Below are positions 20,725-33,322 of a DNA stretch of 64,000 nucleotides, in pieces. The notes under the pieces were generated by a model that made no database searches, was not told where the DNA came from, and worked only from the letters and a program-made list of their open reading frames with translations. Source of the DNA: Boswellia sacra (lineage: Eukaryota > Streptophyta > Magnoliopsida > Sapindales > Burseraceae); the NCBI GenBank assembly GCA_013180625.2, contig SNVD02009763.1:62001-126000 (forward strand). Reading direction: 5' to 3'. Position numbers and translations under genes: made by a program. Positions within the stretch are counted from its first letter, which is position 1, and each line of letters opens with the position of its first letter.

Positions 20725-23700
20725 CTGTTGAAGCTTGGGAGCATCCCTCTGAATTTATTTCGTAGACGCCATCGTTTTGAATCCAACGGCCGGAAAATCG
20801 AATGTTTGGGATGTGAGAAATCTTTGGCCATTCGACACTGATGCTGTTTCCATATCTTTCTATTATTTGGGGGCAGGCATTGACTTCCAAGACTTGTAAG
20901 TAATCGCATCCCTTTTGGTAGAATCATCAAAAGACGGCAATTACTTATCTTGAGATACTGCGGAGTGGTAACATGCTGAAGCCCCTTTGGAAGATGGACC
21001 AGATCAGGAATGTGAAAAATATTTATAGCACGTAGGCACGTAAAATGTGCCCATTGCTTTTCATGCACATTGTTGAGCAGATAAAATTTTTCACAGTTTC
21101 CAATTTCCAGAAACTGTAATTTGGAGAGAGGGACAGAATAGGTGGAAGAGGACGATGATGGTACGCTATTCATCAACATCATTGTCTGTTGCAGTGGCTT
21201 CAAGATGGTATCCCGCAATATCAGTTCTTCCAAAGATGGAAATAAAGGCATGGAAGTCAACTTGGGGCAACTACGAATCTCTAATTTAGAAAGACATGCA
21301 AATGCAGGAAGCTCCGCCGTTTGTGTTGTTGTTTCATCATCATCATTATTATTATCGTTGTCATCGTCTTTCTTCCACCACCCCTTTAGCTTATGACACC
21401 GATAAATTTTGATTTGCTTAAGGGATGGGAAGAACGATGTTGACAGTGAAGACGATGAATCATTACCTCTTTTCTCTGATATGTACTCTAAAGCACCTAA
21501 GTCAAAAAGAATCAATCTCTCAAGAGAAGGTAACCGATCCAAAGGCGGGATATATAGGCATTGCTCACATCGTCTTAAAAAAAGGGAAGTTAGATTTACG
21601 AGAGATGAAAGCCAACTAGAAATCCTCAAACCCCCAAATCCAAATAAACGAAATCCTTTTAGATTTTTGTGGGGTTGTAGGCCTTCGAACACTGCCTCAT
21701 CATGAATATTGACGCCATCCTTCTTGGCCCAGTTCAATTCCAAATACGTCAACTGTTGCTTTGCTTTTAAGTTCGCTAACATGGTTTCTGATGTGGCATT
21801 TTCTAATCTTTCAATATGTAGTCGTCCCTTCAAATTGTTCATCCCTTTCAATTCATTCAGATCACCTGTTTCTGCGTCCTTCCTACCTAAGACAAACGTT
21901 GACAAAATTTGAAGATTGGTCAACCGCCGTAATCCATGTGGCATTCCAATCAAAGAAGGACAATTGTGAAGCATCAGACATCTAAGGCTCACCACTTTAC
22001 AGATATCTCCTGGCAATTTCTCTAGTGAACGACAATGATTGAGTTTTAATATTTGCAAATTTTCTAATCTTGACATTGTCTTGGGTAGTTCTCTAATATG
22101 TCGATTACTTGACAAATCGAGATAACGTAAATGCTTCAATTTGCCAATAGAATTTGGCAACTTTTCAATATTTGATTTACCCCAATTTAATGTACGTAAG
22201 CGTCTAAAGCTTGTTATGATGTTACTAATGTTGGACACATTCAAGTCACCACAAACACATAAATCACCTACAAATAAAAGTGTTCTTATATGATTTGCTC
22301 TAAGCAATGAAGCAGGATGTTTCCATGATGAATCTAACTTGTTACAATCAAAGGATATGTGACGTGTCATTTCTTCAACATTTGTTGCATCCAGTTTTCC
22401 TAACACGCACTCAGGTCTAGCTACTAATGTTGCTAGATCATGCATCTTACATGATTCCAAATTGCCCCACCCATCATATTCTACATCTTGAAAGAATGAC
22501 CTTGAAAGTAAATCCATAAAATACTCATTGCCAACGTCATCAAGACTTTGATTTCTTCTTGATGATTGAAGAAATCCTTGTGCCATCCAAAGATAAATCA
22601 AGCGAATTCTGTAAATCTTATAATCTCGAGGAAACAATGCACAATATGCAAAGCATTGTTTCAAATGCGAAGGCAAATGATTATAACTTAGCTTAAGTTT
22701 TGGTAAAATATCATTTTCTTCTTGATCTACTTTCAACAATTCATCTTCTAAGAAACTTGACCAATAAGCTTCCACATCATTGTAGTAGAGGAAGCGTGCT
22801 ATTGTCCTTATAGCAAGTGGAACTCCAACACATTTGTCCACAATGGACTTCTCAATTTGTATCAGATTTGAACCTTGTGGCTCTATTCCATTTTGAAATG
22901 CCATTTGTGTAAACAAGACCCGAGATTCATCTTCATTTAGCCTTCTCAAATCATGAGATGAGCTTGGACTCGTAATCCTAGCTACTTGTTGACTACGAGT
23001 AGTCACTAGGATCATACATCCTTTTACATTATTCATCAATAAAGTTTTCAATTTGAGCCAATTTTCTCTATTCTGTGTCCATATATCATCTAAAATTAGT
23101 ATATATTTTTTTCCTTCAATTTCTTTGCGAAGCCGATCTTGTAGTTGATCAGCGTCAAGTTTTTTGAGTTTGTCTACATCCTTGTCGTTTGCAGATTTTA
23201 TGATACTTTTTACAATTGTTTCTATGTTGAAGTCATCAGAGACATGTGCCCACATTCTTAACTGAAAATGGCTTTTGACCTTCTCGTCATTGTATACAAG
23301 TTGGGCAAGTGTCGTTTTGCCCATTCCCCCTATTCCAACAATAGCAATGACAGAGACATTCTCAACATCTTTTGAGTCTAATAAAAGTTGAATAATTGCA
23401 ATTTTGTCGTCATCCCTCCCAATGACATCTTCTTCACGTACGAAAGAGTGTTTTTTCTCTTTCTATATTTCTGACTGGATTTTCATCAAGGTGGAACTGC
23501 CTATCATTTTTTATGGCATCTAGTCTCTTCCTAATAGTCTTAATCTTAGGACACATCTTAAGATTATATAAAAGTTGGTTAGATTCAGAGAAGAAGATTC
23601 GTACCTCTTTAGCCATTGCATTGCCAGTCATCGCCTCTCGCCGCTTAAGTGCAGTGGTGAAATCATCCAACAAATCCTCGGCATCATGGACTGTTGCTTT

Positions 23701-23913
23701 TAGCCTTCGAAGCCAAACTTTCACCTGCTGATTGTTTTCTCGACTGTGCTTCTCCTCAGCATCATGAACTACAGCTTGGATAGTTTCCACTGTGTCCTTA
23801 AGCTTTCTAATCTCAACTTGAAGTCCACGGGACAATTTAACTCCATGCAAGACTTGAGATGCCAACACGTCCAAGACTCTGCAAACGTTGTCAAATAGAA
23901 TTCCTTCAGCCAT
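20725..23913 (-). pseudogene. CC-NB-ARC-LRR (CNL) disease-resistance gene with two frameshifts
   Basis: NLR proteins sense pathogen effectors inside the cell. The ATG at 23913 opens an N-terminal coiled-coil domain with an EDLLDDF motif (residues 1-155). A frameshift at about 23449-23456, next to an A6 run, separates it from NB-ARC. NB-ARC then reads GIGGMGKTT (P-loop, ~23325), YILILDDIW (kinase 2), MILVTTRS, GVPLA, CFAYCALFPRDY and KMHDL. The W ending kinase 2 fits the CNL class. Leucine-rich repeats fill the second half (for example LRYLDLSSN, LQILKLNHCRSLEKLP). A second shift at about 20888-20898, probably an 8-base loss between short repeats, moves the frame into VNACPQIIERYGNS. Total length is about 1060 codons. 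The exon ends at donor CAACAG|GTTC. Frameshifts could be real or assembly errors. Confidence 0.9.
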
Positions 23914-25661
23914 TTTTTTCTGGTTGTTGCAGCAGTAGTGCTGATGAAATTGTTTTTCAAAGGTGTGCGTGAATGAATGGTTATTAGAACAGGAGAATGT
24001 AGGGAACTACGATTTACACGTTGAGCTATTAATAAAGATGTTGCAATCCCTAGATAATATTTTAATTTTCTTACTCATTACACAGTTTATTAAAAGTAGT
24101 GGAGAAATTAGGAAACAACAATATCAATTTCCTATTAACTAGGCAATTAAAGCAAGAGCAACGGAAAGACTTGACAAACAAATCATAGGAGGTAAATTAG
24201 TGTCGGTTCGCATGCATTGTAAATTAATTATATATTACCAGTGGGCCATTTGGGCGATGCAAGCATAAATATAGCTGGCTTAAGAGATGGTGCACAGGCT
24301 TCTAAAAATCAGGATCAAACAGCTTTGTGAACTAGCAGCTTGCTGTGTAGCAAATAAATGGATTTATTTTTCGTTGTATATTACTATGTTAAGTTACTGT
24401 TTTGCATGCATTTAGATAACAAGCTAGGAATAGGTTTCAAACCATCACATTCTCGGCAGTGCATCAACAAGGCTTTACATGAGCATTTTAGACTAGATGA
24501 TCTATAGTCACGGACTATGTTGAACTCTGTATACGTTGAGCAATATTTAATAAAGATGGTGCAATACTCTCTAAATTAAGTAGCTAGCTAGTAAGCTATT
24601 TGATTATGATGAATTAAGTGAATTTGATTGGAAATTCCCTGATTATAAGTACCGATGTCTAACTTTCTAAGGCATCAATTCGAATAAAAACCATTATATG
24701 CTTTGATGTGTCTTCCTTTAGCGATTAATGCATCAAACAAATTAACATGTTTCCGCAAATTTTCCTTCGCTACTTTTATAATTCTACATTAACACGTGAT
24801 ATAAGAGGACGACAATAACGACTTTAATCATCTCCTTGACTGGCCTTAATATTTTAAGCGTCCACCGATTTGGTTGTAGGTTACATGCATGGTGACTAAT
24901 TTGTAAAAATTGTAACTTTTCCACCTCAAATTTCTAACTAATGAGACAACAAAATCAACAAAGTTAAAAGTCACCCTTTTTAATTAATAAAGACCGATTA
25001 CGATTCTCTCTCACCTCTTTTACTTGATCCTTCTTAAAATTAAAAGTCTCCCCTATACAGGGTATACTTTCCTCATTCTTCCGAGACACCATATAAACTC
25101 CTATATATCTTATCCTCCATTTCGCACTATATGGCGTTAACGAGTTGAAAGATTATCGAGATAGATGATTTTTAGAATAAACGATACACAGGGGAAAAAA
25201 AAAACTAGCTAGAGAATAGTATACATGATATATATAATAGTCTTCATAAATAATGTTTCTGTTTGAAAATACTATTAGATGTGCAGAAACAACTGAATCA
25301 GTTAATTGTTTAAAGATTAATAAGTTGTTGAGTGCATAAATAATAATGGCCAAAAGCATAGGTGGTTTTTATTTAGAATTATTCAACAATAATTATTTTG
25401 TTTTAATTTTTTAAATTCACAACTCAGGGTTGACGGAAAACTAGATACAAGATTTAGCTAGAAAAGACAAGAACAGATAAACAGCTAAATCTCTTTCGTT
25501 GAGGTCCAAATTAAGCATGCGAGGCAAATTACTTTCTCTCACTTGCATTGCAAATTAATGACATTACCAACGGGCCATTTTGGTGATGGCAGCATGGCTG
25601 GTTTAATATATGGTACAAAGACTTCAGCTAAATAAGAATCAAGTAGCTTCCCTTCGGGTAA
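23914..25661. other. NLR 5' flank and its degenerate copies
   Basis: There is no coding sequence. The segment upstream of the NLR (about 23990-24310) recurs as 24500-24620 and 25390-25640, with phrases such as 'gttgagc', 'aataaagatg' and 'gggccattt'. 24600-24970 is matched again at 26500-27480. These look like promoter-side pieces of lost NLR copies. Confidence 0.5.
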
Positions 25662-25669
25662 TTATTTTA

Positions 25670-25865
25670 AGAGTAATATTATTCTTCCAACTCATTTACA
25701 ACTAACTTTTGTTATAACCTGAGTTGGCACAAGATCAGTGGATGGATAATTACTATGTCATATAATTAACTTTTTTCGTCTATTTTCATTTTTTACTTAT
25801 CCAATGATATTATACCAACTCAGATTGTAAGAAAGGCTGGTTGTACATGATTTGTAGGTATAATG
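25670..25865. mobile_element. MITE with ~60-bp inverted repeats
   Basis: The left end 'attattcttccaactcattt' and later 'cctgagttggca' are mirrored at the right end by 'taccaactcagattgtaag' and 'gtacatgatttgtaggta'. Flanking 8-bp TTATTTTA occurs at 25662-25669 and 25866-25873. The element is under 200 bp with no coding capacity. Confidence 0.7.
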
Positions 25866-25873
25866 TTATTTTA

Positions 25874-27491
25874 TTTTAAATTTGATTTTCGGAAATTAGG
25901 AGTCTATAATTTGAAAAAATATATTTTGATATATTAATTTCATTTTTAAGAGCAATTCAGGAGTCAAACCTTGATTCTTTTTTTATATATGAACTTATTT
26001 TGTTTTCTTATAGTATTTGTTTTATTTTAAGAAAAGTAGGATTGATTTAAATAATTTAGAATTATTCAAGTCAATTTTGTTTGTCTTGTTTAATTATGAT
26101 TTTTTTAATACTTTACCTTAATTTAGTTGAATTAGACTATAAACTTAAGTTGTTAGTAAATTATCATTTTTATAAAATTTTTGACGTTGGGCCCGCCGCT
26201 AGTTTATGCAATTTGCACTAATTTAGTCAGGCAGAGGGGCAGATCGAGATATGATCTGATAGTTGGGGGACTAAAGAAATATAATAATTTAGATGGACCA
26301 AGAAAAATAAAAGATATATCAACTAACTAAATTAAAACATTTTGTTGTGTTTAATTTTAAAAATAGCTCTACTTGTGCTCTAGTCAGGAATGGTAGATTA
26401 TAGTTACAGAATAAAATCGCTCCATTTATGTTGAGCAAACTGCGAATAGAGATGTTGAAATCTCTAAAGTAATTATAAACTAATTGATTAGCTTTTTTCA
26501 AGACAATATGGCCCTCATTACGCGGGATGAATTATTTGAATTTGATCCGAAATCACACTTAAAGATATCAATGTGGAAAAAAAAAATACCCATTCTATGC
26601 TTCCAAGTCTCTTCCATTCGCAATTAATGCATTAAACAAATCAAAGTTGTGGAGGCATGTTTAGACAAAATTTTCTTGGCTCCTTTTATAATTTTATATT
26701 AACACATAATCATAAGATGAAGAGAATAACCACTCTAATTATCTCACAAGTAACATTAATTGGCCTTAATCATTGTTTAGTTCGAATTATCATTCTCATG
26801 GAATTAAAAAAAATAAAAATTTCTAGCAATGTGTTCTACTTTTTAATTGTTATTGGAATTCTTTCATATTCTTTTCTTGTAAATATAATAATGTAAAGAA
26901 CAGAACCGCAAAATAATTAGTCAACATTACATACCCTCCTGAAAAATTACAAAATATGCATCTATAGATTTAGTGGGGTACGTGATGCAACTATGAATAA
27001 ATATAAATATTCTAGGCCTCGACAAATTGTCAAAAATAGATTTACTAGCGCATCTCAAATTTATAAATTATGTGGTAACTTTCTCTTTTTGACAAAGCTC
27101 CGACGCTTTTTAGTCTCCGCATGCCAGCTTCGCTCCTTTCCATTTGTAAACCAATATACCGTGGTAGACTGACGCTCATCTTGGTCTCCTGCAAGCTGCT
27201 AATATTTGAATTAGTCTTGAGTCTTAGATAATGGAGGAAGACAACAGCTTACAACTGGCCTTTAACCCTTGTTTATAATTTTCTCAAGGAGCCGTTTAAT
27301 TATTTAGTGGCGTACGTGATGAACGGACAGAGTAATTTGTCAAAAATTGCAACTTATCCACCTAAAAGTTTAAAAAATGAAACAACTAAATCAAGCCCTC
27401 ACACTTTAATAAGTTGTTTGGTGAATAATACAACAAAATTGCATTCACACAATGAGAAAATGGGTGGTGATCAATTTATAACAGTACACAT
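25874..27491. other. Intergenic, second copy of the NLR 5' flank
   Basis: 26380-26770 and 27250-27440 repeat 24500-24970 (phrases 'gcaattaatgcat', 'ggccttaat', 'tttgtaaaaattg' versus 'tttgtcaaaaattg'). I see no gene. Confidence 0.5.
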
Positions 27492-30400
27492 TGTGACGTC
27501 CAGATGTGTCACGCTTCCAATTACGTGATTTGATCTAGTTGCTACCAAACTTCGCATCAAATTATGTACATAAATATAACTCATACTGTAAAGCCCATGA
27601 GATTAAATAGCCAAAGCCCAATAATTGTTTATAAGCAACCCATATTTTATCTATAAGCCAAACCCGGCCCAGCCCATTATTTCTTCTTGCTTTTAATTGC
27701 AATTATTCTAGACTAAATAAAAAAAACAATTACAGAGGAAGAAGGATTCAGAGAGGCAGACGTGAGAACGGGGTTAGAAAGTCTTAGAGGAAGTGACAAA
27801 TTTTGGGAGCATTTTGTAGGGCTTTCTCAAGGTAATTTTTTCATCTTTAACCCAAATTAGATTCAATATTTTGATTCCTAAGCATAGATATGAATTTAGA
27901 GGAGTTATTTACACTCCGTTCTTTTACGAATCCAAATCCTATTTTCTGTGCTGCACATTTTACAATGCAATTTACATTCAATCTCAATAACATATTCTTT
28001 TCAAAATTCAAAATAATTCAAAATCAACCACATATTCCTAAATTCAATTGAAAACAAAAATACTGGGTTCATAAAAGAACACATTTTGAGAATTTTTAGA
28101 GAGAGAAACTAGAGAGAGGGAAGGAAGATCAAGATGGAATTGAAGTCTTATCTAAGGTAGTTGATTATTTTCTTGATATTTATGGTTTGTCTTAGTGAAT
28201 TTTAAGGTTTAAGATGTTGAAATGAAATCTAAGGTTCTGTGAACAGTGTATACTTCCGAAAATTGCTGCAGTCTGTTGTGTTTGAATCTGATTCTCTAAT
28301 TTATATATGTTAAAATAGACATCCTAAGGATTTGTCTAAAGTTGGATTCATTAAAAAATGTTGAGTATGCAATTTTATATGAATTTTTCAAATTTACGGT
28401 TCACTACTGGAAACTCAGCTTTTCTACGAAAAATCAGTTTTGGGTAAATTATTTGAGGTATTTAGAGGTCTTCAAAAATTTTGAAATTTGGGATACTGGT
28501 TTGTATATATGTCTACTTTAAATCTGGAGAGTTTTGTGATTTTAGAAATTTATTACAAATTATCATGTATTTTAGGAAAGGGAGAGGTCAGTTATGAAAA
28601 CGAATTTATAGAATTTTTGTATCTGGAAACATGAAGATTTTGAGGTACCTAATGAACTTAGAATGCTATGAAATTTTATATGGTATTAGATATGTATGTG
28701 TTGAAGGTTTTATAAAATCTTAGACCATTTTGATAAGTCAATTATTTATTAAAAATCAGAAAATAAGAACTGCTATGTTTAAGAAGTTTGAAAATAGAGT
28801 TAATTAGGATTGATTGGATTAAGATATGAAGTTGGATATTGAGAATTTCAAACATTCAAGTTGATTATGAATTGAATATGATGTGATGAGCTCTTTTATG
28901 ATGTTAGGACAAGGAATGATTAATTCTTTGTTGAAGGATGTGGCATGTAGGTGGACCGTCGACTTTGGAATCAACTGTGAGCTAACCCAGTTGTGCAACT
29001 AAATTAGTGAGTGGAAAAGTATTTTATTTTATGAGTTATAATGATTTCTCTTAATGTTATTTTTATGGATATTTTATAAAGTTTTAGAGAGATTAGAAGA
29101 TTTATTTTTCTGGATAATTAAGAAATATGTTTTATTATTTACTTAGTTATGTTTATTTAGCATTTTATAGAATTTTCGAGAATTTTAACGAATTTAGAAG
29201 AATTCAAGTTAGTTTCTTTTGTATTTCTTGAGGGTAGATAGACCCATTTGTTATACTTATTTTCAATCATTAAGATATTTCAAAGCTAGTTTTCAAAATG
29301 GTTGTAGACATGAATTTTAGTTATAAAAATTAGTTTTTGAACCAAGATATAACATTTAGAAAAGAAAAATCAGATTTTATATTTGAAGTTCATTTTAATT
29401 TTTAGAAAGTTATAATTCGTAAATTTAAAGAAAGTGTGAAATCATTGATATTTAAAGTTTTCATAGTCATTTGACTCAAGGATTTCTTAAAGTATATAGA
29501 AATGTCCTTTTAAATGTTTGTCCTTGATTAATTCAAATAATACAATTATTTTCAGTTTTAGCTCGCATAAAATTTTCAGATTTTGATAAATTGCTTGAAA
29601 AGAGAAATTTTAGCATATAAAGCAGTTTTTCAATGAAATCAGTTTTTAATAAAAATAAGAAAGTGCAGTTATGTTATACTAAGCTAGTACCTAGATACTC
29701 AAACTGTTATTCATATCACTTAGACAATGATATAGATAGAGGCCTTTGGGGCCGTTCAGACACATATAGAGGCTTTGGGCCGTGTGATTTAGGCGCTTTA
29801 GCTCTTTGGGGGCAGCTCTGCGCATGCGTATGACTAGTATAGCAGGCTTGTGCTATGTTAGATCTCGTCAAGTACAGATAACTTTGCCTGTGCAATGTGA
29901 TATCTCGTCGGGTAGGATCAGACAACCTAAAGGGTACCTGTTTAGTATATCGATACAAGTTTTAAATATTTATATGAATTAAGAAAAGAAAAGTTCAGAA
30001 AGAAAGAGGTTTAGCAAATTTATATAAAATTTCTCCAAAATTTTTAGAAAGAATTTTACTATGATAGTTTATGTACTCTCAACAGCTTCATTATTTTATG
30101 GTTTTATGAAAACAAAAGCATTAATTTTTCTCATGAGTTACATAAGTTTTTTTGTTTAGAAGATTTGTACGGAAAGTTATATAATTATTTTAAACAAGAG
30201 TTGGATAAATATTTTAACATGATTATCAAGAGCATCTTTATTATATGATTGAAGATGATTATTTTATTCTTTTTAAGTATAGTCAACAAGAAGAAATATT
30301 TTGATGAATTTAGTCATTCAATAGTTATTTATTTTAAAGTTTTATGACATTTTAGATGAGATAAAAGTTATGGGTTATAAAGATTTTTTTTTATATAAAG

Positions 30401-30757
30401 CAAAGATTTATTTTATAATAATATAATTTTTTTAGATTTATTTACAAATATATCTTTGTCCCCACTCACTGAGTTTTATACTCACCTCTTTGTTTTTATT
30501 TTTCTTTCTTTTTTAAATTTTTCTCCCCAGGTAAAAGCAAAATGTGCTCTAGTTAGAAAGTCTGGAGGCCCAGCCACGTGATGGTACAAGGATGTGTTAA
30601 GGTTGTAACAATCATATGGTTAGAAAAATTTTATTTGTAGTTGCAATGGGAATTATTTCAAGTTTATTCCATGAGAAAAACAAGAATTAAGAAACAGTCG
30701 CTAGTCTACAGTTTTAGGCATGATTTGCTTGTGTAGCTAAGGGCCGGTCGTGTCACA
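27492..30757 (+). mobile_element. 3.3-kb solo LTR
   Basis: The segment is bounded by TGTGACGTCC and CGTGTCACA, so the termini form TGTGAC/GTCACA. It resembles the long LTRs at 1162 and 10983 in style rather than sequence. There is a donor-like AAG|GTAATT at 27832, a 'cactgagttttatactcac' phrase near 30466 and an acceptor-like CTCCCCAG at 30530. A ~100-bp imperfect repeat is at about 29735-29940 ('tctcgtc' pairs). No primer site or coding follows, so it is a solo LTR. I found no clean 5-bp target duplication. Confidence 0.65.
27918..28080 (-). mobile_element. MITE copy 1 (GTTC family), nested in the solo LTR
   Basis: Its ends GTTCTTTTACGAA and TTCATAAAAGAAC are inverted. The reverse complement aligns through its length with 37209-37378 (shared 'aatatgt..ttgattttgaatt' and 'caatgtg'-like blocks). 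Confidence 0.7.
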
Positions 30758-30860
30758 TACAAATAATACCACATCAAATATCCCAAATGAATACTTCAAA
30801 TGATATTGTGTACTTATCCATTATAATAATAATACAGTAATTCACACTAACTAACTAATA

Positions 30861-31897
30861 GGAATAATTTCACCAATGAACTTGAGGTTTGCCCTAATAA
30901 CACAAATGATCTCAACTTTTTGGAGATAGGCACTTATGACCCTGGAGTGAGACGCGATCTTCAGCCGTTACATGTTTGAGGGGTAAATTGGTAAATGAAT
31001 GAAGAAATTTTTAATTATAAGATTTATAAAATTTTATAATTAAATATTCGAAACTAATTAAAAAAGAAACAAAACTAATTATTTCCAGTCACCCCAAAAC
31101 AAAAACTAAACCACAACAACACCCCTAAATAACCTTGTCACTAACCACCACCACAAACCCCAAATCACAGCTCCACCTCTCCACACCTCCATCACCGCAC
31201 CTCTAGACCTCCATTGCCACCACCATCGCGCACCTCCACACCTCTATCGTCGTCACACCTCCACCCTCCACGGCTACCATCGTCACACCTCTGCCACCAT
31301 CACCATTAAACCCATAATTTTCTTCACCATTTACAGACCTAATCCACCATTTTAACACACATCACAACACCCTTTCAAAATCCCCATTCAAATCTAATTT
31401 CTTTGAAAATCCCCATTCGAATCAATTTGTTTTGGCGCTCGCAATCTTGTCTGGGATTTGAAACAAGCAAAGCCTTCTAGACACGTGACTTGGCCTCGAT
31501 AGTATAGCTTCAAATCTAGAAAGAGAAGAAATTGCAGAGGTGAATGGATGTGATTGAGGTAAAAGGCAGGGAGGAGAGGGAGAAATGAGGGGCTTTTTTT
31601 TCATTTTTTCTTAAAGTTAATACTGTAATAAATAAAAAAAATTGTGTATATCTAATGGTAATAAGAAATTGGTTTGGTGGTAATGGCTTCAGTTGTGTAG
31701 TTGTGCAGCGTTCAAATCGCCTTTAACTCTCAAATTTTTTTTTTAAAAAAAATCAAACTATTAAGGGCATTAACATCATATTTTCCATCAAATCTAATAG
31801 AAGTCCTTAACGTTGGGGCCATTTCTACGTATTTCCAAAAAGGTGGGATCACTTGGTATTAGGCCAAACCTTAGGGTTATCAGTGAAATTATCCCCC
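30861..31897. mobile_element. Mutator-like element with ~75-bp terminal inverted repeats
   Basis: The left terminus 'ggaataatttcacc' runs on to 'gaggtttgccctaata' and 'ctttttggagata'. The right terminus, reversed, reads 'ggataatttcactgata', 'aaggtttggcctaata' and 'ctttttggaaata'. The target duplication AACTAATA is at 30853-30860 and 31898-31905. Long inverted repeats with an 8-9-bp duplication fit Mutator-like elements. There is no transposase. The interior (about 31100-31310) is strikingly C-rich ('ccaccaccacaaacccc', 'cctccatcaccgcacctc') in an AT-rich neighbourhood. Confidence 0.75.
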
Positions 31898-33282
31898 AAC
31901 TAATAAGTTGCATACAACAATCCAGGCGTGTTGATCTGACTTTACTTTGAATCATATCCAAAGCCATCTCTTCACTTGATCATTTATACAAACTTCAATA
32001 ACACCATATTCAATCTATTTAACCTTGCCACTAAAACCACTTTGCAAAATGTTAGTGACAATGAGTGAATTGTCAACTCGATAAGCATAATCAATCTTAA
32101 CATGCTTTTGTATTAAAAACCTTTAATGTAATATGGATCTTTAATAATCATAATTTTATAGGATGATATAATCTAATACTTGAAGAAAATAATTGCAAAA
32201 CGTTTTACCAGAGACCATGTGGAATAATCAACATAAATATAAACTACCAACTTAATAAATAATACCAGCATTAATGTATATAAAGAGAAAACATATATCA
32301 GAATTACTATAACAAAATATCATATCAATTTTCATAAAACATACAAAATAGCATAATTAATTCAGAATATTTTAATTTAATAAAAGCAATAAACAAATAC
32401 CAAAAAACATAGTTTCATATTAATTCATGTCACTTAACCATATCATAACATAGGATCTCTTCACGATCAGTGATAAAATACTTGTGTGTATCATAACATA
32501 AATCCAACTAAAATCATAACATATCATATCATATTATATCATATAGGAAAAAAGTATTTGATTTGAGTTAGATTTTTATTGTATAGATTTTGATTATGAG
32601 TTTTTAGATTCAGTTTTAATATATTATTATAGGCTTTGATAAATTAATTGTGATGTAATAAAATATGTAAAATATCATATGGGTTAGAGACATCTTAGTA
32701 TAATTATATACAACTTCAAATGATAATACTTTATATAATGAATGATGAGTTATTATGATAAAACTATTGTAATAAAGTATTCATTTTGCGTGATTGCCAT
32801 GAGATTGCTTTAGTAATTTACTAATACTGTATTTATATTGCTTTTAATTTTTTATATGTATTGTTTTTTTTTTTGGTCAAAATGTCATATGTATTTTGAT
32901 GAGTTCATCGTGTCTCCTATTTAGGTGTAAAAACTTTAATTCTTTAATAATAAAATTTTCTTGTATTTTTAGTATTCCATTAATTAAATTTAGCTCGTTC
33001 CTAATAAAAAAATCTTTTTTTTTTAACTTATAAGAGTAGGAAGGTGGGCCAAAACCCAAATCATAATTTTTGACCCCCTTTGGAAAAAATTCTTCGATCT
33101 GCCCATGTTCATGCATTTTCATAGGCCTCTCCTGAGGGCATGGAATATTGGTCAGAATTAGGTCATGAAACTTGCTTTTAATTTGTTTTATGCTTTATCA
33201 AATAAAAACATGAATTGTGTTTTCATATTATCACTGGTTTCCAGATACCATCCCACTCTAATGATCAACGCTAGTTGTATTT

Positions 33283-33285
33283 CTA

Positions 33286-33319
<34 letters not shown>
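33283..33319. repeat. (TA)n microsatellite
   Basis: This is an almost uninterrupted TA run with one TG interruption near its left end. Confidence 0.9.

Positions 33320-33322
<3 letters not shown>

Noticed and set aside
31080..31310. C-rich stretch as a proline-rich cell-wall protein gene
   Set aside because: There is no start or sustained frame without stops, and it lies entirely inside a transposon-like structure.
31422..31604. Minus 60-codon frame in the Mutator-like element as a real gene
   Set aside because: It has no family match that I recognise and no splice or promoter context. It is kept only as part of the captured-DNA hypothesis.
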